From contig NZ_BSTR01000027.1 of assembly GCF_030269645.1 (NCBI RefSeq), positions 36,207-100,206 of the forward strand: a stretch of DNA of 64,000 nt. The letters run 5' to 3'. The stretch is from Actinokineospora sp. NBRC 105648. GTDB taxonomy: Bacteria > Actinomycetota > Actinomycetes > Mycobacteriales > Pseudonocardiaceae. Position numbers and translations under genes: made by a program. Below the pieces are notes generated by a model. The model searched no databases and was not told where the DNA came from. It saw only the letters and a program-made list of their open reading frames with translations. Position 1 is the first letter of the stretch, and each line of letters opens with the position of its first letter. This document shows, piece by piece, positions 1-8,673 of this stretch.

Positions 1-1159
1 TTCCTGCAACAGGGTCAATCTAGCCGTCACCCGCGTTGAGCGAACATCTCGCAGTGCCTGACCTGCTTGCATTGCGAGATCGCTGGCTCGCTCTCGTTCC
101 CCGGTTGCCGCGTACACCTCGGCAAGGTCGATCATCCGACCGGCGCGGCCTCTAAGGCGGTCGGCGCCTATGCGCGGCAATAAGTCCTCGAACCGCCTGA
201 TCGCCTCGTCGTGTTCACCGGCAGCCGCCAGCGCTTGAGTGATGATCGAGTTGAGGTGGTCTTGAGTCAGGAAACCCGCCCAAACAGGTACGTCGCCGCC
301 ACGAGCTGCCAGCGTTTCCGCCTCACTTATGTGCCGTAAAGCCTGCCTTGGGTCGCCAGACCGAGCGAGGTGTCCCGCCAGGCCCGCGTGCAGGTTCGCA
401 CGCTCAAGGGAACAGACACGGCGGTCATCGAGGGCTCCCCCTCGACCAGCTTCACGGCTGCGGCAGGCAATGCGTCCCCGATCTGCGCCGCTATGTTCAG
501 CAGGACATGAGCGCGTAGATCGGCATCGGCATCGGCATCGGCACCTGCGTCAGCAGTCCGGAGTGCCAGGGTCGACAGTTGGCGAGCGGAGTAGGTCCGA
601 TCTGCGTCAAGTGCGTCCACGCCGTGCGGTCCGCAAGCGCCCCCACGGCCCCGCAGAGCGCCACTCGCGTGTCGCCGTCTAGAAGGCCCACAGCCCATTT
701 GAGGGCACCTGCGGCCAAGTCCGCGGCCACGGCGCCACCGAAGCGGAAGTCCATCGTCGTGTAGACCGCTGTGGCTTGCTGAACGGCCGCAACCTCCGAC
801 CGGCCCACCTGGCCGGGTTGGTCGGCTGTCGTCAAGCCATCCAAGAGTCGAGCGAGTGGGTCCGAGCCTGGGGTGCCCGCGAGGACTGCCGCTGCTGCTG
901 CAAGAAGTTCCCGTCGATTCACGTCTTCACCCAACCCCTGAACGCCAAGCGTTCGTTCGTAAGCGGCTATCAGGTCCGGCGTAGCTGTGCGCTCCCCAGT
1001 CTCGACCATGCCGAGCGTTGACTTGCTGTAGTGAACGCGGCCGGCGAGCGCTGCCAGGCTCAGCCCCGCACTCAGTCGCGCTGCTCGAAGCACTCGCCCA
1101 GTCTCGTGCACGCGGACCGCTCCCCCTGGTTGTGGACGCCCGAGCCCTACCGATGACAT
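1..1159 (-). pseudogene. XRE/HTH + TPR-like regulator, two frameshifts, cut by the window edge
   Basis: The N-terminal part (from ATG 1159) carries an XRE-type helix-turn-helix at about residues 20-70, followed by the alanine-rich segment usual in large actinomycete HTH/TPR regulators. The frame is then lost twice. Near 613 the coding continues in a second frame (reading ...YSARQLSTLALRTAD...), and near 437-441, in a run of five C, it continues in a third frame (RVCSLERANLHAG...) that stays open to position 1. Each shift equals loss of one base. Joined, the three pieces give a normal HTH + TPR protein of more than 380 residues that runs out of the window. I infer a decaying gene, but two sequencing errors would look the same. 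Its neighbours 1245 and 1739 diverge from it and are frequent partners of this regulator type. Confidence 0.7.
519..542. repeat. Hexanucleotide microsatellite, ATCGGC x4
   Basis: Four perfect copies of ATCGGC. On the minus strand they encode an Asp-Ala run inside the frameshifted regulator. The unit is six bases, so copy-number change keeps the reading frame. Confidence 0.85.
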
Positions 1160-1244
1160 TCCGCGACAGTCACGCTACTCCTGGGGCGCAAGGCTCCCGG
1201 TATAGCTGAAGATCCCAGTGCACAGTGGAAGCAAAGGGGAAGTC

Positions 1245-1724
1245 ATGACGCTCGCTATCGTGCGGAATCCGGCTGACTCGATCTCACAGAGCCTGCACGG
1301 CCGCCTGGTTGGGCAACTGATCCGCGAGCACGCTGGAATGACAGGGGACGAGCCAGTGCGGATCGTCAACGCCACCCTCGCGTTCCTCGCGGTATGCGCG
1401 GAGAACCCCGGGAGAAACCTCCGCCCGAGCCAGCGGGTGGACCTCGGCTGGCACACGTTCATCCTCAACACCCGCGACTACGCCGAGTTCTGCGAACACC
1501 TGGGGGCCGGGTTCCTCCACCACGTTCCCGACGAGTTCACCCGCCCGTCCACCACCCGGACCGCGATGCGCGCCGCGCTGGCCTCTACGGTGGAGACATT
1601 GACGGCCGCTGGCTTCGAGGTGGACGCCGACCTATGGGCAACGGACGCGGGCAGCTGCTCGCAGTGCCACTCCGGATGCACCAACTGCGGCCAAGGCGAC
1701 GGTGACGGCAGCTTCTGCCGCTAG
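1245..1724 (+). CDS. Glycine-rich-domain-like protein with Cys-rich tail
   Basis: 159 residues. ATG 1245 was chosen because AAAGGGGA lies just upstream; a longer frame to 1218 has no ribosome binding site. The central part (VDLGWHTFILNTRDY...) resembles the GRDP/DUF1399-like domain found in small actinomycete proteins, and a conserved His lies in LGWHTF. The last 25 residues are rich in Cys and Gly (CSQCHSGCTNCGQG), suggesting metal binding. Biochemical function unknown. It is transcribed away from the HTH/TPR regulator (start 1159) and towards the phosphotransferase gene at 1739, with only 14 bases between them, so the two probably form an operon. Confidence 0.65.
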   Translation: MTLAIVRNPADSISQSLHGRLVGQLIREHAGMTGDEPVRIVNATLAFLAVCAENPGRNLRPSQRVDLGWHTFILNTRDYAEFCEHLGAGFLHHVPDEFTRPSTTRTAMRAALASTVETLTAAGFEVDADLWATDAGSCSQCHSGCTNCGQGDGDGSFCR

Positions 1725-1738
1725 ATCGAGGGATGTGC

Positions 1739-2605
1739 ATGACGACCCGTCGTGAGTGGGGCGATCTGCCTGAACAGGTGAGGCGTGCGGTTGAAGATCG
1801 GACCGGCCCCATCCTCAAGGCGGAATCCGCGACATCTGGCCGAAACTCGGAACTGGCCAGCACCTTGTGGACGGCAGAGGGACCGCTCTTCTGCAAGGGT
1901 GTCACAACGGCATCGCCTCTTTCCGTCATGCATCACAACGAGATTGGTGTGAGCCCCTTCTTGCCTAGTGATCTCGCACCCCGCCTCTTGTGGCATGTCG
2001 AAGAAGGGGGGTGGCTGCTGCTCGGGTTCGAGTATGTGCCCGGGCAGCATGCCGACTTCTCGCCAAACTCACCTGACATTCCCTCGGTGACGGCAGCGAT
2101 TAGAACCGTGACTTCGCTGCCAGCGCCGCCCAGTTCGGCCGGGCGCCGCGCTATGTCCACTCAGTGGTCTCGCGCGCTGAGTGCCGAGATCGAAAGTGCC
2201 CCCTCTGATGGCTCAACCGGGTGGTCCATCGAGAATGCGGCCACCCTCACCCGATGGGCCTCACGGGCGCCGGAGTACATAGACGGATCAGCCTTGATCC
2301 ACACCGACATGAACCCAGCGAACGTTCTAGTGTCGGATTCGGTGCGAGTGATCGACTGGGCATGGTGGCGCACCGGAGCTGCGTGGATAGATCCCGCCTT
2401 CGCCATCATCCGATTCATCGCGGCTGGCCACTCGCCATCACAAGCGGAAGAGTTGGCCGGCGAGATCCCGAGCTTCAGACAAGCAGACGCCGAAGGTGTT
2501 ACCGCCTTTTCGGCATCCGTACTCCGTCTGTGGGAACGCAAGTTCGCGGGGACCGCACCCACCATCGCCGCTTGTCAATGGGTGCGGTACCGGCTGGAAA
2601 AGTAG
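1739..2605 (+). CDS. Aminoglycoside/choline phosphotransferase-fold protein
   Basis: 288 residues. ATG 1739 is preferred over 1733 because GAGGG at 1727-1731 is then seven bases away. The protein-kinase-like APH fold shows in the catalytic loop LIHTDMNPANVLV (about residues 185-197; Asp base, Asn for Mg) and in VIDWAWW (metal-binding Asp). The N-terminal lobe is poorly conserved, so the substrate cannot be named. Such genes next to HTH/TPR regulators are common in actinomycetes and need not mean antibiotic resistance. Overlap of start and SD with the upstream stop region suggests co-transcription with 1245-1724. Confidence 0.7.
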   Translation: MTTRREWGDLPEQVRRAVEDRTGPILKAESATSGRNSELASTLWTAEGPLFCKGVTTASPLSVMHHNEIGVSPFLPSDLAPRLLWHVEEGGWLLLGFEYVPGQHADFSPNSPDIPSVTAAIRTVTSLPAPPSSAGRRAMSTQWSRALSAEIESAPSDGSTGWSIENAATLTRWASRAPEYIDGSALIHTDMNPANVLVSDSVRVIDWAWWRTGAAWIDPAFAIIRFIAAGHSPSQAEELAGEIPSFRQADAEGVTAFSASVLRLWERKFAGTAPTIAACQWVRYRLEK

Positions 2606-2790
2606 TAGGTCGCCCGCTCGCGCGAGCGACTATCCGGCACGGTCTGGAGGCACGATCGCAGCAGCGTCTGGAACGTCGCCCGCGAGATGCCAGCCCTGCT
2701 GGGGCTGGCCAGTGACTCGCGAACCTATCCTGGTGCGCTCACTGGGCGGCCTGTGGAGGCTCTGAGCGCCGTAGTCACTCCAGAGACGAA

Positions 2791-2828
2791 GTCAGGCCCT
2801 GTCCACACCTAAGTGGACAGGGCCTGAC
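2791..2828. terminator. Perfect 16-bp hairpin, probable terminator
   Basis: Arms 2791-2806 and 2813-2828 are perfectly complementary around a six-base loop. There is no T-tract, which is usual in high-GC actinomycetes. It lies 186 bases after the phosphotransferase stop and just before the small HTH gene at 2842. Otherwise nothing is seen in 2606-2841. Confidence 0.7.
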
Positions 2829-2841
2829 CTGCGTCGACCTC

Positions 2842-3123
2842 TTGTCCGACTACTTGAACAAGCCGGATTGGCTGGTTGACCTGCGGGAAGCGGTGCGACA
2901 GTTGCACCTAGCACTGGAGCGAGACGACCCGCGCATCAGCGTCAAGGCCACACCGCGCAAGCCTCAACGCCGCTCGGTGCGGCTGCGCCTTACGGCTGAG
3001 CAGATCGGAGAGTTGGTGGCCGCGTTCGAGGGTGGCGAAGCCACACGGTTGCAGCTTGCGGAGCGCTACGGCATCGGGCGTAGCAGCGTGGCTAAGATTT
3101 TGCGGGAAAGTCGTAGAAAGTAG
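2842..3123 (+). CDS. Small helix-turn-helix protein (resolvase-type HTH)
   Basis: 93 residues with a TTG start, which is the weakest part of the call. The C-terminal half (LTAEQIGELVAAFEGGEATR... to AKILRESRRK, about residues 50-93) matches the Hin/recombinase-type HTH, with YGIGRSSVAKIL as the recognition helix. The N-terminal half has no known domain. It could be an excisionase-like or accessory DNA-binding protein of the element, or the detached HTH of a resolvase, but nothing shows which. It lies directly downstream of a perfect hairpin and converges with the EamA gene at 3174. Confidence 0.55.
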   Translation: MSDYLNKPDWLVDLREAVRQLHLALERDDPRISVKATPRKPQRRSVRLRLTAEQIGELVAAFEGGEATRLQLAERYGIGRSSVAKILRESRRK

Positions 3124-3173
3124 TTCCCGCTTGACCAGTGTTTTAGTGCTTCTTTTCCGCGAATGACTATCGG

Positions 3174-4058
3174 TTACTGCTGACCCCTGCGAGCCGCCAA
3201 CCCAGAACCCGCGACGATGGCCAGGAGACCTAATACGGTACTCCAGGAGATGTATTCATCTAGGAGTAGCCAACTAAGTAGGACTGCCACCCCTGGAGAC
3301 AAATAAAACGCCAGGGTGGCTCTGGCTGGTCCAGCGTTCTGGATGAGCCAGTAATTCAGGTTCAGGGTAACGCCGGTAAATATAATGCCCAAGGTCAGAA
3401 GTGCGGCAGTGCTAGTAGTGGTGGGTCGGGCTTCGGGGAGGGCTAGGAGTCCGGGAGCCAGGAGCACAGCTGTGGATACCCCCATGGCCACGGTGGCAAT
3501 ACCCAAGGGTTCAGCAAACGTCAGGCGCTTGTGAATCAGGAGGGCGCCACAGGCGTAGCAGAAAGCCGCAGCTACAAGGAACAGACCACCAAGTAGTGCG
3601 CGGCTGCCGCCGCTGAGGTCAAGGCCAAACAGTAACAGGAGGCCCGCAAGTCCGAGAAACAGCCCTAACAACCCGCGGATTCCTTGCGGCCGTTCAGCGG
3701 GATCGAACTTGAGCGCTAAGACGGCCACAAACAAGGGCTGTGCCCCAATCAGGATGCCCGCCATCGCCGGAGATGAAAGTTCTTGCCCCAGGGTCAACAA
3801 TAAGAGTGGCGCGGTGGCTTGCAGGAATACTGTCAATAGCAACCAACCGGGTTGCTGCCGGAGGCCGGAAAGTACCTTTCGCCGTAGCGCGAACGGCAAC
3901 AGGAAGAGAAATGCCAAGGTGGCGCGGCCCAGAACCACCACTACAGGCGGAAAACCTCGGAGCGCCACATCGATGACGAGATAAGCCCCACCCCACAACA
4001 AGGACAGGAGCACTATGCCGGGAATGACGCCGCGGTGCAGGTGGAAGGTCTTAGCCAA
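3174..4058 (-). CDS. EamA/DMT-family transporter
   Basis: 294 residues with about ten hydrophobic segments in two repeats of five, as expected for drug/metabolite exporters of the EamA family (typical length 280-310). The second repeat ends FYLSPGVAVLLSWLLLDEYI, a classic EamA signature. The TTG start at 4058 overlaps the stop of the XRE regulator gene (4051) by eight bases, so translation is probably coupled and the regulator may control the exporter. Substrate unknown. Codon use is more AT-rich than in the chromosomal block. Confidence 0.85.
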   Translation of the reverse strand: MAKTFHLHRGVIPGIVLLSLLWGGAYLVIDVALRGFPPVVVVLGRATLAFLFLLPFALRRKVLSGLRQQPGWLLLTVFLQATAPLLLLTLGQELSSPAMAGILIGAQPLFVAVLALKFDPAERPQGIRGLLGLFLGLAGLLLLFGLDLSGGSRALLGGLFLVAAAFCYACGALLIHKRLTFAEPLGIATVAMGVSTAVLLAPGLLALPEARPTTTSTAALLTLGIIFTGVTLNLNYWLIQNAGPARATLAFYLSPGVAVLLSWLLLDEYISWSTVLGLLAIVAGSGLAARRGQQ

Positions 4059-5301
4059 TGGAGGCCGTCAATGCCTGGACCTGCCCAAGGTGGGCGTACG
4101 GAGCGAAACTGGGAAGTAGCTCGGTAATGCGCCGTTGGTTGCGACCAGACTGGGTAAGTACTGCCAGCTTCCACGCGTCTCCAGCGATGGAGGCCGCCGT
4201 TTCTGGTTCCGGCGTTTTCGTTACCCGGTTTGCTTCCATGAGGTGTGCTTGAGCCAAATCAATGAGGGTGCCGGAACGTTCCCGAACGTAGTGCTCAGGG
4301 AGCAGTTCGCAGGCGCTCTGCAACGCGGCAATAGCACCCGGTCCGTCTCCGAGACGTACCAGGCAGCGACCTTTCAGGCGAGCCGCATGTTCCGGGGCGT
4401 TAAAGAATCCGAGCCATGCCGGAACGGTGTCAGACTCGACTTGGTCGAAGAGCTGTTCGGCTTGCGCCAAGGCACGGGCACCGGCCGGACGGTCACCGGC
4501 GAAGGCATACGCCTCACCCATCGCTTCGTAGAGCCAGGAACGCACGGCCGGATTAACGCCTAACCGTGGGGTGTTGGCGATCCGGAGCGCGGCCTCCAGC
4601 AAGCGGAGCGCTTCGTGACCGCGCTGGGCATGGAGGTGGATATAGCTCATGACGCCCAGCACGTAGGCATGGGCGCCAGGATTTTCGCCCTCCTGGGCAC
4701 TGGACAGGGCAACGGAGCAAAACTGCCTTGCAGTGGCGTAGTCCTGGCCGTCAATGGCGAGCCAGGCAGCGAGCTGCGCAGTGTCGCCAAGCAGATTGAC
4801 GTAGCGCTGGTAGAGGGTCGAGGGCACCTGGTCAGCCGCAGTCCACAGGCGGTTGAGATGGGAGACGGTGTCGCCGTAGACAGCCTGGGCCCCGGCCTGG
4901 TAGTCGATCTGTCGATAGTGGCTCGTCAGAGCCTCGTACTGACTCAGAAGTTCAGCGTGCATCGGCAGACCTCCTGACCGTGGACTGCTTACCGCATCGA
5001 CTGTACGGCCGGTGGACTGACCAAGCGGTGACCTCCACACGGGTACGGATGCCGGACGATGCTGACAGCCCCCCGCTGCATCAGGCGAGCGCTCTAACGG
5101 AGCCAGCAGTTCCCGCAGTTCCGCCTGGTCGATTCCCAGCAACCGCCCCAGCTTTGGCCATAGGTAGGGCTGGGGCTGCGACTTGCCCGTCTCCCACCGG
5201 CTGACCGTGGTGGGGTCCACGTGCAGGGCCTCAGCCAGTCGTTCCTGGGTGAGGCCCTGGGACTTTCGCCTGCGCGCCAGCTCCGTACGTCTGCCCGTCA
5301 T
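4051..5301 (-). CDS. XRE-family regulator with TPR-like C-terminus
   Basis: 416 residues from ATG 5301. A longer open frame to 5466 adds 55 residues of no recognisable structure. Residues 3-60 are a clear HTH (LTQERLAEALHVDPTTVSRWETGK). After a Ser/Pro linker, the remaining 300 residues are helical repeats rich in Ala and Leu, as in the actinomycete regulators that sense a ligand or peptide with TPR-like repeats. It is the first gene of a two-gene unit with the EamA exporter. It diverges from the small-gene operon at 5572 across a 270-base spacer. Confidence 0.8.
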   Translation of the reverse strand: MTGRRTELARRRKSQGLTQERLAEALHVDPTTVSRWETGKSQPQPYLWPKLGRLLGIDQAELRELLAPLERSPDAAGGCQHRPASVPVWRSPLGQSTGRTVDAVSSPRSGGLPMHAELLSQYEALTSHYRQIDYQAGAQAVYGDTVSHLNRLWTAADQVPSTLYQRYVNLLGDTAQLAAWLAIDGQDYATARQFCSVALSSAQEGENPGAHAYVLGVMSYIHLHAQRGHEALRLLEAALRIANTPRLGVNPAVRSWLYEAMGEAYAFAGDRPAGARALAQAEQLFDQVESDTVPAWLGFFNAPEHAARLKGRCLVRLGDGPGAIAALQSACELLPEHYVRERSGTLIDLAQAHLMEANRVTKTPEPETAASIAGDAWKLAVLTQSGRNQRRITELLPSFAPYAHLGQVQALTASIG

Positions 5302-5442
5302 GTGGACAGTCTTGCATGACAGCTCACGGCTTGTGTTCGGGCGGTTGCCGCAGGTCAACAGGCTAAGTGCCAAGTTCCTGCCGGGTTGCCACCAGGAACT
5401 GCCGTGTTCTGGGCGCTCCATGGACAGGACAGTCAAAGTTAA

Positions 5443-5538
5443 GACACCCGGCACCGGGCAGACCACTACCTACACGTGGGGACGCCAGAGCCGCGTCCAC
5501 CCCCGCCGCGTGCAGGGACGGCCCCGGTGCCGGGTGTC
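5443..5538. repeat. 16-bp inverted repeat, arms 64 bases apart
   Basis: Left arm 5443-5458 and right arm 5523-5538 are perfect reverse complements. They lie in the spacer between the divergent XRE gene (5301) and the operon starting at 5572. The spacing suits a looped operator or a relic transposon end. No other signal is seen in 5302-5571. Confidence 0.6.
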
Positions 5539-5571
5539 GCCACTCTCCGGCGACCGTGGAGCAGGCCAGGC

Positions 5572-5775
5572 ATGACCGACGGCAAACAGAAGCGAGCTAA
5601 ACAGGTGACATTGACAGTCACCCTCACCATTCCAGAGCTCGCGGCGCTCAGCAGCACCACCGTGGTCGTGACTTCGACCGCCGAACAGGTCGTGATCAAT
5701 AACGCCGATCGAGCGCTTCGCAAGATCCGGGCAGCGGCCTTGCATCATCCCCAGTTGCCACCGGTCGTGCGTTGA
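5572..5775 (+). CDS. Small unknown protein, element operon
   Basis: 67 residues from ATG 5572. Basic N-terminus, a Thr/Val-rich central stretch suggestive of beta strands, then an Arg-rich helix. No family recognised. Its stop lies 35 bases before the next start (5811), and the following pair overlap by four bases, so 5572-6409 reads as a three-gene operon. The start has only a weak ribosome binding site (CCAGG). Base composition fits the element rather than the host block. Confidence 0.5.
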   Translation: MTDGKQKRAKQVTLTVTLTIPELAALSSTTVVVTSTAEQVVINNADRALRKIRAAALHHPQLPPVVR

Positions 5776-5810
5776 ATCCCCTTCCCCTCAATATGATCGG
5801 AGGTCCTATC

Positions 5811-6179
5811 GTGCCCGCGCCCTTGGTCTACGGCTACGTCCGGGTTGTTACGGACGACCCACTGTTTGTGCGATCCTGCCGTGAAGCACTGGCAGCCTGG
5901 TGTGCCCGCGAGGGCTGGCATCTAGGGGCAGTCTTCACCGACATTGGTTCGCCGCTAGACGTGGACAATCGCATTGGCTTCCGTGGGCTACTGGACGCGG
6001 TGATCCTGCCGCGGACTACAGCCGTAGTAATGCTGGACAGCGGGCACCTGTCTTCACGTATAGAGGTAGCGACTGAGCTTGTGCGGCAACTGCGCCGTGC
6101 GGGGGTAGCTGTGCGGGTCCGAGATGGTGACCTGCCACCGGGGGCTGGCAGCACCGAACGCAAGGCAGGTTATCGGTGA
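5811..6179 (+). CDS. Resolvase-fold protein lacking the catalytic serine
   Basis: 122 residues from GTG 5811, with GGAGG at 5799-5803. The pattern YGYVRVVTDD at residues 7-16, followed by Trp-rich helix, VFTDIGS and a late LDSGHLSS motif, matches the N-terminal catalytic domain of serine recombinases. Where the family has R-V-S-T the sequence has R-V-V-T, so the nucleophile is gone, and no C-terminal HTH follows. Known full-length resolvases exceed 180 residues. I infer a domain reused as a regulator or structural partner, not an active recombinase. The last four bases overlap the next start (GTGA). Confidence 0.55.
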   Translation: MPAPLVYGYVRVVTDDPLFVRSCREALAAWCAREGWHLGAVFTDIGSPLDVDNRIGFRGLLDAVILPRTTAVVMLDSGHLSSRIEVATELVRQLRRAGVAVRVRDGDLPPGAGSTERKAGYR

Positions 6180-6409
6180 ATCCCGAGGCGGAACAAGACG
6201 ACCGCTCGATTCGACTGGAATCCTGGGTCTACCTTACAGATGACGCCCCGATGTCCTTTGAGCTGGACTTCACGGTGGCCCGCCTGGTTTTTGGAGCACC
6301 GTGGGAGACGCTGCATGTTACGTGTACACTGGGAGCACTGGAGGCACTGGCACGCCTCATTGAGGAGGCACGGTCTGCCCTCGACGTGCCACCGAGGAAT
6401 GAGAAATAG
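6176..6409 (+). CDS. Small acidic unknown protein, element operon
   Basis: 77 residues starting at GTG 6176, coupled to the resolvase-fold gene through a GTGA overlap. Acidic ends flank a beta-rich core (FELDFTVARLVFG...) and a C-terminal helix. No family recognised. The 137 bases after it, up to the STAND gene end at 6547, contain no gene that I can support. Confidence 0.5.
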   Translation: MNPEAEQDDRSIRLESWVYLTDDAPMSFELDFTVARLVFGAPWETLHVTCTLGALEALARLIEEARSALDVPPRNEK

Positions 6410-6546
6410 ACTGGGGTAGGCGATGTTGCAGTGTTCCTCAAAATCGGGATGCTGGAAAGCAAGTCATATACCCGGGAGCAGATCAACCTGCACGTGACCC
6501 GATGAGTGGCGCAGCCCCGCCTTGAGGCTGAAGCTGCTTGATATTC

Positions 6547-8586
6547 TTATGGACCAGGAAGTAGGTTTTTGACCCGGGCAAGCAGGTATGATATCTCATC
6601 TCTAGTCCGGCTTTCAATGTCCGAATTGAGCCAGTTCTCTGCGAATCGAATAGGAGAAGCAAGCCAGTCCTCCCGTCCCGCGCTCGCTTGCGCTTGCTCT
6701 AGCAGTGCCTTTAGGAAAGTGACCCGGTAGTCTTCGTGTAGGACGAGCCGTATGTCGAGACTTAGTGCCATTTCAACCAAGACACCATAGAGCTTTACTA
6801 ATAGGTAAAGCTCTTTCGCCTCTGCTAACTGTATAACGTTGACACTACCGGACAAGATGTCTCTGCGAAATGTCCTACTTGGATAGACTTCGTATGAGAC
6901 AGCATGGAGGTCATCAATCAAAACACCATCAACACTTACGCTACGTCGTAGGGCCAAGAACATGGATTGATCCACAAGGACTATACACTCCCAACCGGGA
7001 ATATGCCCGTATGTCAAAAGGGCCTCGATCTGGAGATACCTAATGGTGTTCCTGGGGCCTAGTTCTCTCTCTACCTCGAAATATTTTGCCTCGTTTTGGA
7101 GCGCCAATAGGAAGTTCATGTCGGTTTTACGGCGCTCCTCACTTCGCAAGTCTCTCATTATCCGCCACGTGAGTGGATGCATAGTGATATTTGCAAACGG
7201 CGACGTGTTACTAGTGTTTCTTCGGATCAATCCATATTCTTCGAGCTTATTGTACGCAAGCTCAATTCTCATTTGATTCTTTTCCTGCGGCAGTATCTGC
7301 CAAAAGACAAAGATTGCCGTATCTACTGTTGAAATTGCACCCATTCCCATAGAGGACAGCACACTGTCAAGGGCAGCAGTGACAATCTCGTTGAGTAGAA
7401 TGTCTTCCAGGATTAGCTCATACAATTGCACTATTCTAGCTTTTTGTGCGGCCAGGGTTTCTATGAAGCTGATTGTTTCGGGTGCATTTTCAACAAGTTT
7501 TTCTACAAATTGTGCGACACTAGTAATCCATGACTTCTTTAGGAATCTTGCCGCAAGCTCAAGTGCGAGCGGGCGGCGCCCGAGGGTAGATATAAGAGCC
7601 TGCACGTCTGCCTTAGTTATAGCGGGCAACATGCGCCCGATAAGTTTCTCAGCCTCTGACTGCGTAAACTCCATCAGTTCAAGTGCATCGAAGTTTCCTT
7701 GGGGACGCGTTCGGCTCGTGATGAGGATGGGAATTCCCGGATTCTCAGGAAGAAGTGTCGAGAGCTGATCTTCATTGAAAATATCGTCGACTACTACCGC
7801 GCTCAACATACTGGGTGCTTCAAGCCGTTTGCGAAGGATGGCGGTACGTGTATGGCACTCCCATAAGGCCGGATCTACACCATCAGCAATTAACGCACCA
7901 ATGGTATCTGATTCGAGCGCTTTCCTGCTGGCGGGTCTTAGCTTTGCGGTCGGTCTCCCGTTGCTAATCTTAGCAGCCATGAGATCAGCCAGTGTTGATT
8001 TCCCTGTTCCAGGCTCTCCCCATATCCAGATTATTCTTGCACCTTGATTTACAAAGTCGGTAATTTTGCGAAAGTATTCCTCGCGCGCAACTAAGTTGTT
8101 TGAGTTTTCGGGTTCTATAGCTTGGCCGGATGTAGCAATTGTTTTGCGGTTGGCTAGTAATGCTGTGGATAATTGGTCAACTGCGTGATCAAAGTCGCGC
8201 TGTTGCGTCTTTATCGGGCAAGGGTATTCCGAGCGTTGGCTGAACCATTTGCGTCGCGCTCCAAGTTTCATATGCACTCCTGTGGGAGTATGAAAATTGA
8301 AAGCAACCATCGCAATGTGTACATACTGTATTTTGCGTTGCGCGACCGTAAGCGCCTGCCGTGCAGGCCGCGGTGCCAATTGAGCGATATGCCCATTGAT
8401 GATGTTTCTCAGCGCCCTTCGTACGTCGCGCAGATCACCAGAGGGGTCTACTGCTAAAAGCGCGCAAAGTTCCCCCAGTTCATTATCAAGCAGTTGCCTA
8501 AAGTCTGAGTCTGTACGCATAATGCCTTCATTACGAGCAAGCAGATGCAGTGCTTCGCGTAGTCGTGCGCGTATCTCCGTAGTCAA
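6547..8586 (-). CDS. NB-ARC (STAND) NTPase, candidate anti-phage protein
   Basis: 679 residues from TTG 8586, with AGGAAG just upstream. Residues 1-170 are a helical N-terminus that I do not recognise. The NB-ARC core follows: P-loop GEPGTGKST (190-198), Walker B AVVVDD (263-268), sensor TSRTR (290-294) and GRRPLAL (336-342) in the GxP position. A winged-helix segment ends in MHPLTW (469-474), the equivalent of the MHD motif. Residues 480-679 show no TPR or WD repeat. STAND NTPases often sense phage proteins and trigger cell death. That role is inferred from family and from location on a mobile element. The gene is visibly AT-rich against both element and host. Confidence 0.75.
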   Translation of the reverse strand: MTTEIRARLREALHLLARNEGIMRTDSDFRQLLDNELGELCALLAVDPSGDLRDVRRALRNIINGHIAQLAPRPARQALTVAQRKIQYVHIAMVAFNFHTPTGVHMKLGARRKWFSQRSEYPCPIKTQQRDFDHAVDQLSTALLANRKTIATSGQAIEPENSNNLVAREEYFRKITDFVNQGARIIWIWGEPGTGKSTLADLMAAKISNGRPTAKLRPASRKALESDTIGALIADGVDPALWECHTRTAILRKRLEAPSMLSAVVVDDIFNEDQLSTLLPENPGIPILITSRTRPQGNFDALELMEFTQSEAEKLIGRMLPAITKADVQALISTLGRRPLALELAARFLKKSWITSVAQFVEKLVENAPETISFIETLAAQKARIVQLYELILEDILLNEIVTAALDSVLSSMGMGAISTVDTAIFVFWQILPQEKNQMRIELAYNKLEEYGLIRRNTSNTSPFANITMHPLTWRIMRDLRSEERRKTDMNFLLALQNEAKYFEVERELGPRNTIRYLQIEALLTYGHIPGWECIVLVDQSMFLALRRSVSVDGVLIDDLHAVSYEVYPSRTFRRDILSGSVNVIQLAEAKELYLLVKLYGVLVEMALSLDIRLVLHEDYRVTFLKALLEQAQASAGREDWLASPIRFAENWLNSDIESRTRDEISYLLARVKNLLPGP

Positions 8587-8635
8587 TTGCTTCCTACCCT
8601 TCTGTGTCTCTGATGTATCTTACCTGAAATTAGAC

Positions 8636-8665
8636 TTGACTAGCCACAATATTTGTGTCATTAAT
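8636..8665 (+). promoter_or_regulatory. Promoter of the leaderless gene at 8674
   Basis: TTGACT at 8636-8641 and ATTAAT at 8660-8665, 18 bases apart. Transcription would begin about where the ATG at 8674 lies, and no ribosome binding site precedes that ATG, so the mRNA is predicted to be leaderless. Confidence 0.5.
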
Positions 8666-8673
8666 AGGTTCTT

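Noticed and set aside
4340..4356. CGTCTCC-GAGACG as a fourth operator of the element switch
   Set aside because: It lacks the four-base centre and the A/T of GTCTCA-N4-TGAGAC, and lies inside the coding sequence of the XRE/TPR regulator.
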